The position numbers and the translations under genes are program-made. Of a stretch of DNA of 64,000 nt, positions 13,729-23,591 are shown piece by piece. Origin of the DNA: Daucus carota subsp. sativus (Eukaryota > Streptophyta > Magnoliopsida > Apiales > Apiaceae); contig NC_030381.2 of assembly GCF_001625215.2 (NCBI RefSeq), positions 55,822,714-55,886,713 on the forward strand, given 5' to 3'. The stretch's first letter is position 1. Each line of letters begins with the position of its first letter. The notes beneath the pieces are model-generated. The model did not search any database and was not told the DNA's origin. It saw only the letters and a list, made by a program, of their open reading frames with translations.

Positions 13729-14952
13729 TGATATATTATTATTAATATTTTAAAAAAAATATAAGTTCATCTTCATAATTCGTTTGATATATAAATAGTT
13801 ATTAAAATTATATTGGCATCGATATATAATTTAAATTATTTATCTAATGCATTTTCTTAAATAACACACTAAACAAAAATATTATCATGCACATACTAAA
13901 ATTAATAAGTCAAATTTAATCCCATGTATAACAAAATAGTTAACACCACAAAATCAATTTAATCAAAAAAATTCATAAAGGAAATAATAAATAATTAATA
14001 TCACAAAATTATTTTAATCAAAAAATTTAAAAGATGTTTAAATTTGATAAAAAGAATTATTGCTTGACCGGCACATACAGGAGAAAGACCTACATGGTTA
14101 AGCTGTAAAAATAGAAAAATATTAACCTAAAAAAAACTGCACTGAAGATTGTGTTCAGTTCATAACGGTGATTATAGACTAAAGTTCAGCCGTGTGACAA
14201 GTGTTGCACCGTATATGAGAAATAAACACAAATATATTTTTTTTATCCAAAAAGAATTATGCCTTCGACTTACATGTTTATAAATATCTTTTCTTGATCC
14301 AAAATAAATTACGGCTACTAATTTCAATTCTATAATTATATAAATTTATAGAATAAATAAATAAATTTGACCAGATATCATAATTATAAAATAAAACACA
14401 TTTATAAAAATAATAATCGGCGTCATATATATATAATCCTACTGTACAAATATATATCAACACAAAATTTAAGAGAAGGAAATGAAAAAGTCACAATTGA
14501 AGTTGATAGCACACAAAAGCCTCATATACAAATACATCAACCACAAATATTATCAAGAGCAGAATTTTCAACATCCACTGCACGTCAAAATCTCACAAGT
14601 ATAAAGCTGACAAGGACCTTGATTAGACTCACCAACTTTTTCTTTCCTTTGTAAAAATCATTATATAAAATTTTGTAAATATATACTATTAAATTATGAA
14701 TGTGTCAGAAGAATAAAATAAGTATACGATTTCATAATAGACGATGATAAAAAGACAGAAGCATCTTCTATTGATGCACTTTGTGTCGCGAAAAACACAA
14801 CAATGTCACTAAATAAACACAAAGCCAAAAATCAAAAATAAAGTAGGATGAAAAATACTGGGTAAAAACTTAATACTGCACAAATAGTTTTGATTAAAAA
14901 GTAAATTCTATATTTTAACTCTATTTAGTTAAAACTTATATTATTATTATTA

Positions 14953-15216
14953 TTCCTTCCATGCTTAAGTACTTCCCTTGTTTGATATGTCGGAACTGTT
15001 CATGACATTTGATAAATTATTAATTTATGTCTAATCAATGAGACCAAATATAATCATTGGTGATATTGTTAGATTTGTATTTATGAGTACTTTTAATACG
15101 GTGAGATTTTTATATTTAATATTAATATGAAATTAAAAATATTAATGATCAAAAGTGTGCATTGACAAACGTAATAAAAAGAAACATGAAAAGTATTTAG
15201 GAATGGAGGAGGTCAA
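14953..15216. mobile_element. Degenerate Stowaway-like MITE
   Basis: The left end reads ATTCCTTCCATGCTTAAGTACTT. The right end, reversed, reads CCTCCTCCATTCCTAAATACTT, giving inverted ends about 260 bp apart around an AT-rich core. Target duplications are unclear. Confidence 0.35.
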
Positions 15217-15839
15217 TAATAACTTTTATCATTAAAAATTAAATTTTATAAAATAGTTAAAAAGATTTCGTGGTTATAAGCTAGTATATAAAGGGACTTA
15301 TTACACAGTATTGGATGAATAAACAATCTTCAAACTGTGACTAGCAATGAAATATTATGAGTATTTAATAGCCGAAATGGAACAATGCTGGGATTTTCCA
15401 AGGATTAGTGCACTCCCCTCTTACCCAAACCGGCATTCCACAACTTCGTTTTTAATTTCAATTAATACCTTTATTTTTCACTTTAAATTTGAGATTATTT
15501 TCTTTTTATTTTTAATTCATAATTATTCTCATGAATTCAAGATATATATTAAAGTTAAACAATATATAATTATTTTCTTATTAAAAAGAGTTCTCTATTT
15601 AATTATTCATATCAAATAAATTTTTCCTTGAAACATATATAATAATATTAAATTTTTTGTATAAATTAAGTTTTTAATTAATATTCCAAATTATTGTACG
15701 TAATTTTTAAGTCAAATTAATTTTTAATGAACTATTATTTAATTTTAAAATAACTAAATTTTTATTCTACGAAAAGTTCTTATATATATTTGCAAATGCA
15801 AACAAAGAGTAAATTTTGCTACCCCATCCGCGACAACTG

Positions 15840-16008
15840 TTTATATTTTAAATAGGCATTTTTTGTTTTCCCCCCTTTCAGGTAGCAAACTCGCTCCAAA
15901 GATTCCCATTTCCGAATTGCTCCGCAGCGCAAACTCGCTCGAAAGATTCTCATTTCCGAATTGCTCCGCAGCTCCGGCTCCGATCTTCCTCGTCGGCGTT
16001 TTCTTCAG
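15840..16008 (+). promoter_or_regulatory. Putative promoter/5' UTR exon of the RIP-like gene
   Basis: GC-rich sequence stands out from AT-rich surroundings. A TATA-like 'tttatattttaaatagg' at about 15840-15855 precedes a leader ending in TTCAG|GTCTCT, a plausible splice donor at 16008/16009. The matching acceptor (TTTCAG) is at 17697, 14 nt before the RIP-like start codon. The leader has a 44-bp tandem repeat, listed separately. Confidence 0.45.
15885..15972 (+). repeat. 44-bp tandem duplication in the RIP-like 5' UTR
   Basis: Units 15885-15928 and 15929-15972 start GCAAACTCGCTC and end TTGCTCCGCAGC. They are the same length and differ at two positions by eye. They abut exactly inside the inferred first, non-coding exon. 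Confidence 0.8.
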
Positions 16009-16329
16009 GTCTCTCCCTCCCTCTCCTTCCCCTCTCTCTTCCATATGTGCTATTATGTATCTATCTCGTAATTTTCTCAATTAATTTGGAGTGTCACTAG
16101 CTGATATACTACAATGCGGGTATTTATTACTCTCTCTAGTTTGTTAGCTTACTCTCTAAGTTTACATTTCTATAAGTTTACATTTCTATGTAACATTTCA
16201 CCATGTTCAAGCTCAGGTGATTCATGTAAACTTAATAGTAGTATAGTACTTCAGTTCATATTTTTACATGATATGGAGATTTTGACTCTTCCTAAAGAAA
16301 ACAATAAAGTGATTGAACTTGATATGGAA

Positions 16330-17215
16330 AATGCACAAACTCTGTATCTCTAGAATATTTCATTCAATCTCAAAAATCAAAATGATACATTGTTTAGACT
16401 ATATATAGGCGCATGGCCTTACAGACAACTAACTAAGAGCATCTCCAAGAGCCTCCTTGTTGGCTCCTAAATGTAATATAAAAAATGTGGCTCTTAGCAA
16501 TTTAAGACAAAGTTAAGAGTGTAAACTACAACAATACTCTCTACATCTTTTCTCTATTTCATATTTTATTCATATATTGGGCTTCACTATAACAAAAAAG
16601 AGGAAAAGATGGAGGTTAATGGGAAGGAAGAATTTTTTTATTATGAAAAAATAAGTTGGGAGCAATGTGGTGGCTCTTAACTTTGAGGAGAGAGGAGAGA
16701 GAAACAAGAGGTTATTAGTGATTTAAAGAGCCACTAAGAATCTCTTGGAGCAACATTTTTCCTCTCCCTCCTCAAATCTCAAGTTAGGAGCCTAAATGAA
16801 GAGCCTCTTGGAGATGCTCTAACTAACAACTTGCATATAGTGAAAAGACCTTACTACCCCTAAGCTTAACATAGCTCTCTGTGAGCCAAACACCTTGACA
16901 CTTTAACAACTTAACACCATCTCATTGCGTTACTGCACAACTGTCTAAACACGCTGTCACTTCAACACTCTGACACTCTGTCATTACTCCCCCTCAAGCT
17001 TGGTGTGGTATGCAGGAGTAACACCAAGCTTGTGTAGTAGATAGTTGTGCTGTTTAGCAGTTAACTGTTTTGCAAAAATATCCGCCACCTGAGCAAGAGA
17101 GGGAACATGCCGTGTAACCACATTACCAGAGTTCACCTTGTCACGTACATAGTGGCAATCTATCGCCACATGTTTAGTGCGTTCGTGCTTGTCTAATGCT
17201 TGTTTAGTTCCAATT
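16330..17215 (-). mobile_element. Ty1/Copia retrotransposon remnant (RNase H end plus LTR)
   Basis: Read on the minus strand, about 17205-16984 encodes the C-terminus of a Copia polyprotein: KHVAIDCHYVRDKVNSG, then HVPSLAQVADIFAKQLT, then a stop. A purine tract (TTGAGGGGGAG) and an LTR beginning near 16990 follow. The LTR has a TATA box (CCTATATATAG, about 16400) and extends to about 16330. Everything 5' of the RNase H end and the other LTR are absent, so the copy is truncated. It sits in the inferred 5'-UTR intron of the RIP-like gene, in the opposite orientation. Confidence 0.75.
16437..16819. mobile_element. PIF/Harbinger-type MITE nested in the Copia LTR
   Basis: Perfect inverted ends GAGCATCTCCAAGAG are flanked by a 3-bp TAA target duplication (16434-16436 and 16820-16822), the size expected of PIF/Harbinger elements. 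It is 383 bp with no coding capacity. The surrounding LTR resumes on both sides, so it is younger than the Copia insertion. Confidence 0.8.
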
Positions 17216-17335
17216 GTACTTTTGTATATGCTTGGTCATATTTAAAGGAATTTTTTAGGTCTTTTAGCTCCGGATTGAGTATGTCGTGTAAGTTAACATA
17301 AAATAATATTTACATGGTCATAGAACACTAGCTAC

Positions 17336-17338
<3 letters not shown>

Positions 17339-17385
<47 letters not shown>
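17339..17385. repeat. (TA)n microsatellite
   Basis: About 47 bp of uninterrupted TA dinucleotides in the 5'-UTR intron of the RIP-like gene. Length is likely variable between individuals and assemblies. Confidence 0.95.
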
Positions 17386-17387
<2 letters not shown>

Positions 17388-17711
17388 CACTCATCAATCA
17401 AGTCATTCAATGAAAATTTTCATTTAGTCTGAAATTAAATGCTTAGCTGTTTAATATGTATACCATTTTGGTATGTGATTAGAGCAAATTTTTGAAAAAT
17501 CTATATGTTATAGACCAAGAATATAATTGCACTAGTTATAATTTACTTCATTGTTCATCATGTTCATGTTATATGCATATGCATATTGTATGTTGTTTGT
17601 GGAATATAAGTATTGTCTTATGTATTTATTATATGTGTACAAACTAATCCCGTAGAATCTTAATTATTTTTCATGTTAATTCTATTTTTTGTTTCAGGTT
17701 TTAGGTAGATC

Positions 17712-18566
17712 ATGGTGGATATTGATTTGTTTGTTATTGAAGATAGCACATCTGAGATGCTGGAAAATTTTATCGTGGGTACTAGGAATGCATGGGGAGA
17801 GAAAGTACACGAAGATTATGAAGTTAGAGTTCTCCCTGATGTCGATGAAACTAAGATTAATAGCTTTCAGTTTGTGGACAAGGAAGGTAGTGAGCCTATT
17901 CATTTGGTTTTTTGCCACAAAAATGGTTATTACATCGCATGGGGTAAACAAGACAAAATGATTATATTTAATGACTATAAAAAATGGTTTAAAGTACAAG
18001 AGGATGATGATATTGATAATGATAAATTAGACCGTAAGACTGTAAAGAGAAATGATAAAAGAAGGCAGAAGTCGAAGCAGCCACAACCAGTAGCAATCAT
18101 AACCCACAGATCTAGCTCAGGGGTAGAATTTCACCTTTCCACAGCTCAGGAGTGTGGATTGGATTCAGGTTATATGTGTCTTGAATCTGAAGGAGGTGAC
18201 AGACACACTATTCAGGTAGGTCAACGTGCACTATTACATGCTTTTTATGCATTTCGGAAGCCATTTGCCCCGGGTAAAGATTACAAAAAGAATACTAGCA
18301 AAGCGGCCATGGCAATTATTCATACCTTTTCCGAGTCAATTAAAGATGATAGGATATTTCAGGAAGTGTTACGTCTACATTTTTCTGGTGGTTTTCTTAG
18401 TAGAACGTTGGTTGAAATGGAGAATATGTGGGGTCATAATTCGGAGCGAGCACACAGTTTGTTATCTTGTGTTGGAAAGATCGGTAAGGATGGGAGCATA
18501 ATTGAGTTTAATGAGGAGGAGCAAGAATTTATTGGACATATGAGAATTATTATGAAAAAAAAGTAG
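17712..18566 (+). CDS. Ribosome-inactivating-protein (RIP) domain protein, JIP60-like
   Basis: An intact 284-aa frame with features of the rRNA N-glycosylase (RIP) fold, whose members remove one adenine from the large-rRNA sarcin/ricin loop. The expected landmarks occur in order: an N-terminal FI..R.A segment, RVLP near residue 40, NGYYIAWG at 71-78 (first active-site Tyr), a Tyr154-containing YMCLE, the helix IIHTFSES with Glu208, and EMENMW with Trp240. The Arg normally three residues after the catalytic Glu is Lys211, with the nearest Arg at 214, so activity is doubtful. A charged insert at about residues 96-124 recalls the internal insert of cereal proRIPs. No signal peptide is seen, suggesting a cytosolic protein as for JIP60. 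ATG 17712 lies just inside the exon that begins at 17698. Divergence is high, so the call rests on motif order. Confidence 0.65.
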   Translation: MVDIDLFVIEDSTSEMLENFIVGTRNAWGEKVHEDYEVRVLPDVDETKINSFQFVDKEGSEPIHLVFCHKNGYYIAWGKQDKMIIFNDYKKWFKVQEDDDIDNDKLDRKTVKRNDKRRQKSKQPQPVAIITHRSSSGVEFHLSTAQECGLDSGYMCLESEGGDRHTIQVGQRALLHAFYAFRKPFAPGKDYKKNTSKAAMAIIHTFSESIKDDRIFQEVLRLHFSGGFLSRTLVEMENMWGHNSERAHSLLSCVGKIGKDGSIIEFNEEEQEFIGHMRIIMKKK

Positions 18567-18789
18567 AAAGGGGATGGCGAAGAAGGAGAAGGGAAGCCGG
18601 ATAATGATGTAAAGCATTTAAGGTATGATTTAAGGTATGTTTCAAGACAAATTTTTGCACTTTTTGCCGGAATTTATTTTCAAAGCTTCCGAAATTGTGA
18701 TGATAACCTGAATGTAATACATACCAGCTTGATGTAGTATAGTTTTGGATACTTTGAATCTAATACATACCAACTTTAAATACCTTGCT

Positions 18790-19200
18790 AGGCATCAATT
18801 GGATGCGGTTATAATTAAAGTAGAGGCATCAATAATAAACCCAATTGATTGCAAAATACAAAATCGGATGCTACTTCCAATCCTACCCTGCAAATTTCAT
18901 CTCATTCCTCATTAGTTAAACTGCGTTGTTTATTTGTTGTATCTTCCCGCTTCATCTTGTCCTGCCATCGCACATATCTTTGATTAAGTTATATGTTTCA
19001 TTCACCTGATCTTTTATTCTCTTCATAGTGAAGCAGCTTTGGGTGAACCTATCTATGTTGTGGATGTTATAATGATTGCCAGTGATCTTTGTTGGAACAG
19101 TTACTGATATAGCAGGAGAGGTAGTTGAGCTCAAATTGGAAATCACAAAATTCAAAACTAGTGACAAAGTTGTTGCAAAGCTTTGGGATGTGGTATGCTT
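18790..19200 (+). pseudogene. ceQORH-type quinone oxidoreductase fragment (exons 2-3)
   Basis: About 18795-18895 reads as an oxidoreductase exon 2 (KVEASIINPIDCKIQ type). After an intron, about 19091-19195 reads as exon 3 (TDIAGEVVE, then DKVVAKL), both typical of the chloroplast quinone oxidoreductase homologue ceQORH, a zinc-independent medium-chain dehydrogenase. The NADP-binding and C-terminal exons are not present nearby. It is paralogous to the segment at 21450-21960, including intron sequence. Confidence 0.7.
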
Positions 19201-19384
19201 TGGGATGTGGTATGCTTTAATGATGTTGCCATATTATGTTACTTCTTTGCTTACTGTGGAGTCATCTTCTATTGTATCTAGCTTGACTGTGTTTTATATA
19301 TCTTGATCACTTAGTGAGTTTCGTTAACTGAATGTTGATCTACCAAGTACGTTGCTTATACTAAACACTATATCTTAGGCTATT

Positions 19385-19620
19385 TTTAAGTTGCGACATA
19401 CCTACTAAAGGCCAGCTTGACATTGTGTTATTCCAAAAGCAGTGAAAGCGGATTGTTCGAAGATATATTCCGCAGGATTACTATCTTCTGATTCATCTAT
19501 ATATGATCAATGACTTTCCCCTACTCGATTCTCAAGTTTCCTGTTGCCCTGGTTGTAACTTTATCTGCTTGCTAGCTTTAGAAGCTAGTCCAAATGGATC
19601 TATCATTCAGGAGGGAATCA
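19385..19620 (+). repeat. Segment shared with 39820-40050
   Basis: Sequence from 'gacatacctactaa' through 'gacattgtgttattccaaaagcag' to 'ctgcttgctagctttagaag' recurs in the same order at 39830-40030. In the second place it leads directly into a QORH coding fragment, so this is probably intron or degraded coding sequence of the same gene family. Confidence 0.55.
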
Positions 19621-19664
19621 ATACAAAATCCTGGCTTTCACAAGAATAAGATTCTTTCATGCTT

Positions 19665-20445
19665 AAAGCTGGCATTTAGTTTGTTTTCATGTAAAAAATA
19701 ACAATCCCCCCTAAGCTGTTACATGACCAAGAAGATAGTGCAAACATTTTTTTTTTTTTTTTTCATTTTGTTAACACATGCATGCTTATAAGCTTGTTAG
19801 TCGACTTTCAGTAAAGTAAAAATCATATAAGAGCTCAGATCAGATCTATTTTTCATATTTTTTTCAGAGATATGAAAAATGGCTACTTCTGCTGCTTAGT
19901 TAATGAAGGCTGTTTGGTATGATACTTATGGTGGTGGTGCTTCTGCTCAAAAGGTTTCTTTTTTCTTTTTTGTTTTGAATTTCTTGGATATTCTTGATTT
20001 TTTTTAGTCTACTGGTAGTTATAAGAACAGGGTTTGTTTATGATTATGAATTTTTTTTTAGCTGGCATTTATTTCGTTTTCATGTAAAAATTAACAATCC
20101 CCCCTAAGCTGTTGCATGACCAAGAAGATAGTGCAAACTTTTTATTCATTTTGTTAACACATGCATGCTTATAAGCTTGTTAGTCGAATTTCAGTAAAGT
20201 AAAAATCATATAAGAGCTCAGATCAGATCTATTTTTCATATATTTTTTCAGAGATATGAAATATGGCTACTTCTGCTGCTAAGTTAATGAAGGCTGTTTG
20301 GTATGGTACTTATGGTGGTGGTGCTTCTGCTCAAAAGGTTTCTTTTTTCTTTTTTTTTGTTTTGAATTTCTTGGATATTTTTATTTTTTTTAGTCTACTG
20401 GTAGTTATAAGAACAGGGTTTGTTTATGATTTTATGAATTTGTGA
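19665..20445 (+). repeat. Tandem duplication carrying QORH exon 1 twice
   Basis: Two adjacent units of about 390 bp (about 19665-20058 and 20059-20445) share promoter-like sequence, leader, first exon and the start of intron 1. Each contains a QORH first exon: 19879-19953 with a TAG at its seventh codon (19897-19899), and 20263-20337, which is open and encodes MATSAAKLMKAVWYGTYG. The second copy ends in a good donor (AAG|GTTTCT) and could be the functional one of the pair, but downstream exons are broken. Confidence 0.8.
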
Positions 20446-22510
20446 TGCTTTTTTGATTCAGCACATCTGAGCCCAGATCAGTTTTAAGACTCCTTTTTTT
20501 AAAAATAAAATAAAAATTGATGTGTAAGTAATTGAAGTTTTTGGGATTTGATTCACTCGTACAATTTGTTTTGGATGATCTAGTAACATCTATAAACTGA
20601 TATCAGTTTGGCCCAAGGTTATCTTTGTGTCTGGCTATTTATCAGAGTGTGATTTGAGGGATGTTGTATTATGGAAGGGACGGCGATCAAAATTACCTCG
20701 ACTTTGAACAGTTATTTTTTTGTTGAAAGATCTATGCTTTGTCAGTTAGTCAACTGTAGTTTGTATTCAACCAGATCCAGTAACCCGTAGATTAGCCAAC
20801 CCGATCCAGTAATCCGTATATTAGTCAACCATGGTTTGTATTCAACCCGATCCAGTAACCCATACAAGTAGTAATATCATTCACTTGCATTGTTGATGCT
20901 GCTGGACTGTCACTAGCACGATCATCGCTAAATATGTGAGATTGTTTACTTGCTGACTGATTTGCAATTATTTTAAGCCTGTGTACTGAAGGCAATTAGT
21001 TTCTGGATGGACTGCTATATATTTTGCCAAACTGTCAAAAACATTTCTTTTACCAATTTGTTGAAACAGTCTTAACAGGTCATCTCCTTGTACAAGTGGA
21101 ACTGTAATAAGATTAGCAGATTATGACTTTCCTTTATAACACAATGGCCTTTCATATCATTAACAAGGAAACACTATGACTATCCATATGTTATGTTGCC
21201 ATATAGTATATTAGTCATAACTAAATTGATCGATTAAGTCAAATAGCTATGATTCATAGTAGTCTGTTGTAATTTTGTCTCTACTTTTCCCAAGTATAGC
21301 CAAGGTGACCCTGCTCATAGAGCGGGAGTTATGTTTGTTTTGGTACTCTGATTTACCCATAGTATTTGGGATACATTACACAGAGATCAGATTAACTTGT
21401 GTGCTATCACAACCATTTTAATATTTTATTTTTTGTTGTATTATTCAGCATGTTGAAGCCCCTGTTCCTATTCCAATTAAAGATGAGGTTTTAATACAAA
21501 GTGGAGGTATCAACAGTAAATCAAATTGATTGCAAGATACAGAGTGGAATGTTACGTCCAGACAGTCCTGCAACTTTCCTTTCTTTCCTCATAAGTTGAA
21601 CTGCTTGTGTGTGCGCTATATCTTCCCCCTTCGTCTTGTCCTGCCATTGCACAAATCTTTATTAAAGTATAACTTGCATTCACCGTCATCTTTTTTCTCT
21701 TCATAGTTCATATCGAAGCAGTTTTTTGTATATACCTATTTATCTTGTGAATGTCATAATTACTGCCTATAATTTATGTAGGAACAGTTACTGATATAGC
21801 AGGAGAGGTAGTTGAGGTTGGACCGGAAGTCGCAAAATTGAAAGCTGGTGATAAAGTTGTTGCTAAGCTTAGCAATGTGGTATGCTTTAATGATGTTGCC
21901 ATATTATGTTGCTTCTTTGCTTATTGTGGTGTCATCTTCTATTGGTGTCTATAGCCTGATTGTGTTTTATAAATCTTAAAAAATGTCTAACCTTGTTATA
22001 TTAGTAGGCAATCAATTATTTTACACATTCTAAAACTACAGTCACAAGCATTTAGAATTATGATTCCTTTTTTGAATAAAGATATTATTATCTAGGGAAG
22101 AGTGTAGTATGAATAAAAATTTTGTTGGTCCAATGATTTGACTTCAATTTTTTGCTTTGAGAGGTTGATGGTTTGAAGCTTGTGATCTCTTAAAAGTAAT
22201 CTGCCATTTTGTTATGTCTAGGGCTTTTCTTGGATCCTGCTACCTTTCAATTTTGAGGAAAATTAAACGATAATGTACTTGGTAAAGAAACCTGAAATAT
22301 ATTAGATCCTGTCCTTGTACTTTATCATATCATATTTCGTTAATTATTCATAATAATTCGACAGGGTGCTGGTGGACAAGCCGAGTAGCTGTGGCAAAAG
22401 AAACTTTGACTGTTGCAAGGCCACCTGAAAATTCAGCTGCTGCTTTACCTGTTGCTTGTCTTACAGCTGCGTCAGGAGGTGTGGGTCACTATGCTTTACA
22501 ATTGGTCATT
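20263..22510 (+). pseudogene. ceQORH-type quinone oxidoreductase pseudogene (copy 1)
   Basis: Exon 1 at 20263-20337 is open. Exon 2 at about 21450-21545 starts well (HVEAPVPIPIKDEV) but then carries a stop and frame loss. Exon 3 at about 21781-21879 is good (TDIAGEVVEV, DKVVAKL). Exon 4 at about 22366-22500 has a frameshift soon after GAGGQAE and an internal deletion that joins the VARPPENSAA region directly to the SGGVGHYALQL nucleotide-binding loop. The rest of the catalytic domain is missing. Relative to ceQORH, which reduces long-chain enones at the chloroplast envelope, this copy cannot encode a full enzyme. Confidence 0.8.
20450..21440 (+). other. QORH copy 1 intron 1
   Basis: Non-coding. 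About 20770-20870 contains three diverged repeats of an 'acccgatccagtaaccc' motif within roughly 100 bp. Otherwise I see no feature. Confidence 0.4.
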
Positions 22511-22915
22511 GTTAAAAAAAGTCTAGTTCTTGCTGATTGATTAGCTCAGTTTTAGTTTGTACTTGTAGGCTTATTTCTATGTGTCTATAAGTATAATAGA
22601 GAAGAGAAGAGAAGAAGAATATAACGTGAGATCATATATATTATTATAATCATCTGCATGGGCTTTATATAAGCCAGGAGCATAACTGAAATAGCCCATC
22701 TTCCTAACAAACACTGGTACTATCCAAAACTAATTCAAATCTAATCCTAATTTAATTTAACTAAAAAATTTGGTAAACATCAACCAATTATTAAATAAAT
22801 CTAATTTAAAATAGCATTATTTTAACAGTACTTAAAAGGGCCATTCAAATCTGCTGTTATATTTATGTTTAAACGGGGTATTGAATAAAATTTAAAGGTT
22901 AAATCTTTTTTAATG
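22190..22915 (+). repeat. Direct repeat, copy 1 (partner 26600-27417)
   Basis: The block runs from 'aatctgccatt' through QORH exon 4, the 'gtctataagtataatagagaagag' tract and on to 'aaatcttttttaatgt'. It recurs in the same orientation at 26600-27417 with high similarity, and both copies end at the same point. This copy lacks about 95 bp of exon 4 that the other retains. Confidence 0.85.
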
Positions 22916-23250
22916 TACCAGACTCAAAATTTATAGATGATGAGAATTCATACGTCGTGATATCAATTTGCTTTGCTTCATTGTGTTGTTTAGTATACGT
23001 CAATGGAGTTCTAGTATTTTGAAAGTCTGGGAATGTTCCAACTTCCATATATGCTTTGCTTAATAGATAAAGGGCCATACAACCATGTGATAGTGATCTT
23101 AGGAAGCTACAACAGGTGTGCTTATAATTATCTTGAGAAACTCGTAACACATCATATATGTATGTTATGGTTGCCTAGTTTCTCCCTCTTTTTCTGCTTA
23201 AAAGTTTGCAGGCTGCCTGTTTGGTGATATGGTCTTCAATCCTTTTATAA
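22916..23250 (+). repeat. Dispersed repeat (also 38466-38610 and 53257-53540)
   Basis: The block beginning 'accagactcaaaatttatag' recurs at 53267 over almost its whole length and at 38470 for its first 140 bp. In both other places it lies between TBC-domain exons, so it is probably intron sequence of the TBC pseudogene dragged here with the duplication. Sequence changes abruptly at 22916 where the QORH repeat ends. Confidence 0.7.
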
Positions 23251-23591
23251 CTTAATGACTGGATCTATCCCCAGATGCTCTTTTCTAACTACACTGCATT
23301 GAGGGTGGGGTTAATTGGTAACAAAAATAGTGGTTAATAAATCCCCGAGGGAACATGTGGGGGTAGGGGTGGGTGAAGAAAGTTTATGTGGGACAGATTT
23401 GGGAATTGGGATCTTCACCATGTCAAAATCCCTATTGGAGCTTAATTGTACTTGATTGGAGCTTGTTTGATTGGAACTTAATATGTCCTTATATGATGGA
23501 TGGTCTTTGAGAGCGACTTCCAGGGAATGATAGACTCGAGGTCCATTGCTTGGATAACATGAATGTAATATTGTCTTCTTTTTTTCTTCAG

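Larger units (their letters stand above)
6080..15790. other. Long AT-rich intergenic region with decayed repeats
   Basis: Nearly 10 kb without a supportable gene. All frames are short and AT-driven. It holds several eroded MITE-like segments and a repeat near 13.2-13.7 kb, listed separately. Around 6290-6400 a short motif (gtcgatttcatgat) recurs twice about 80 bp apart. GGTTCGAATC-type boxes near 6216 and 8733 have no folded tRNA around them. Confidence 0.5.

Noticed and set aside
15840..16084. Overlapping plus and minus frames over the GC-rich stretch before the RIP-like gene
   Set aside because: The stretch is better explained as a 5' UTR exon with a splice donor. The frames have no family features.
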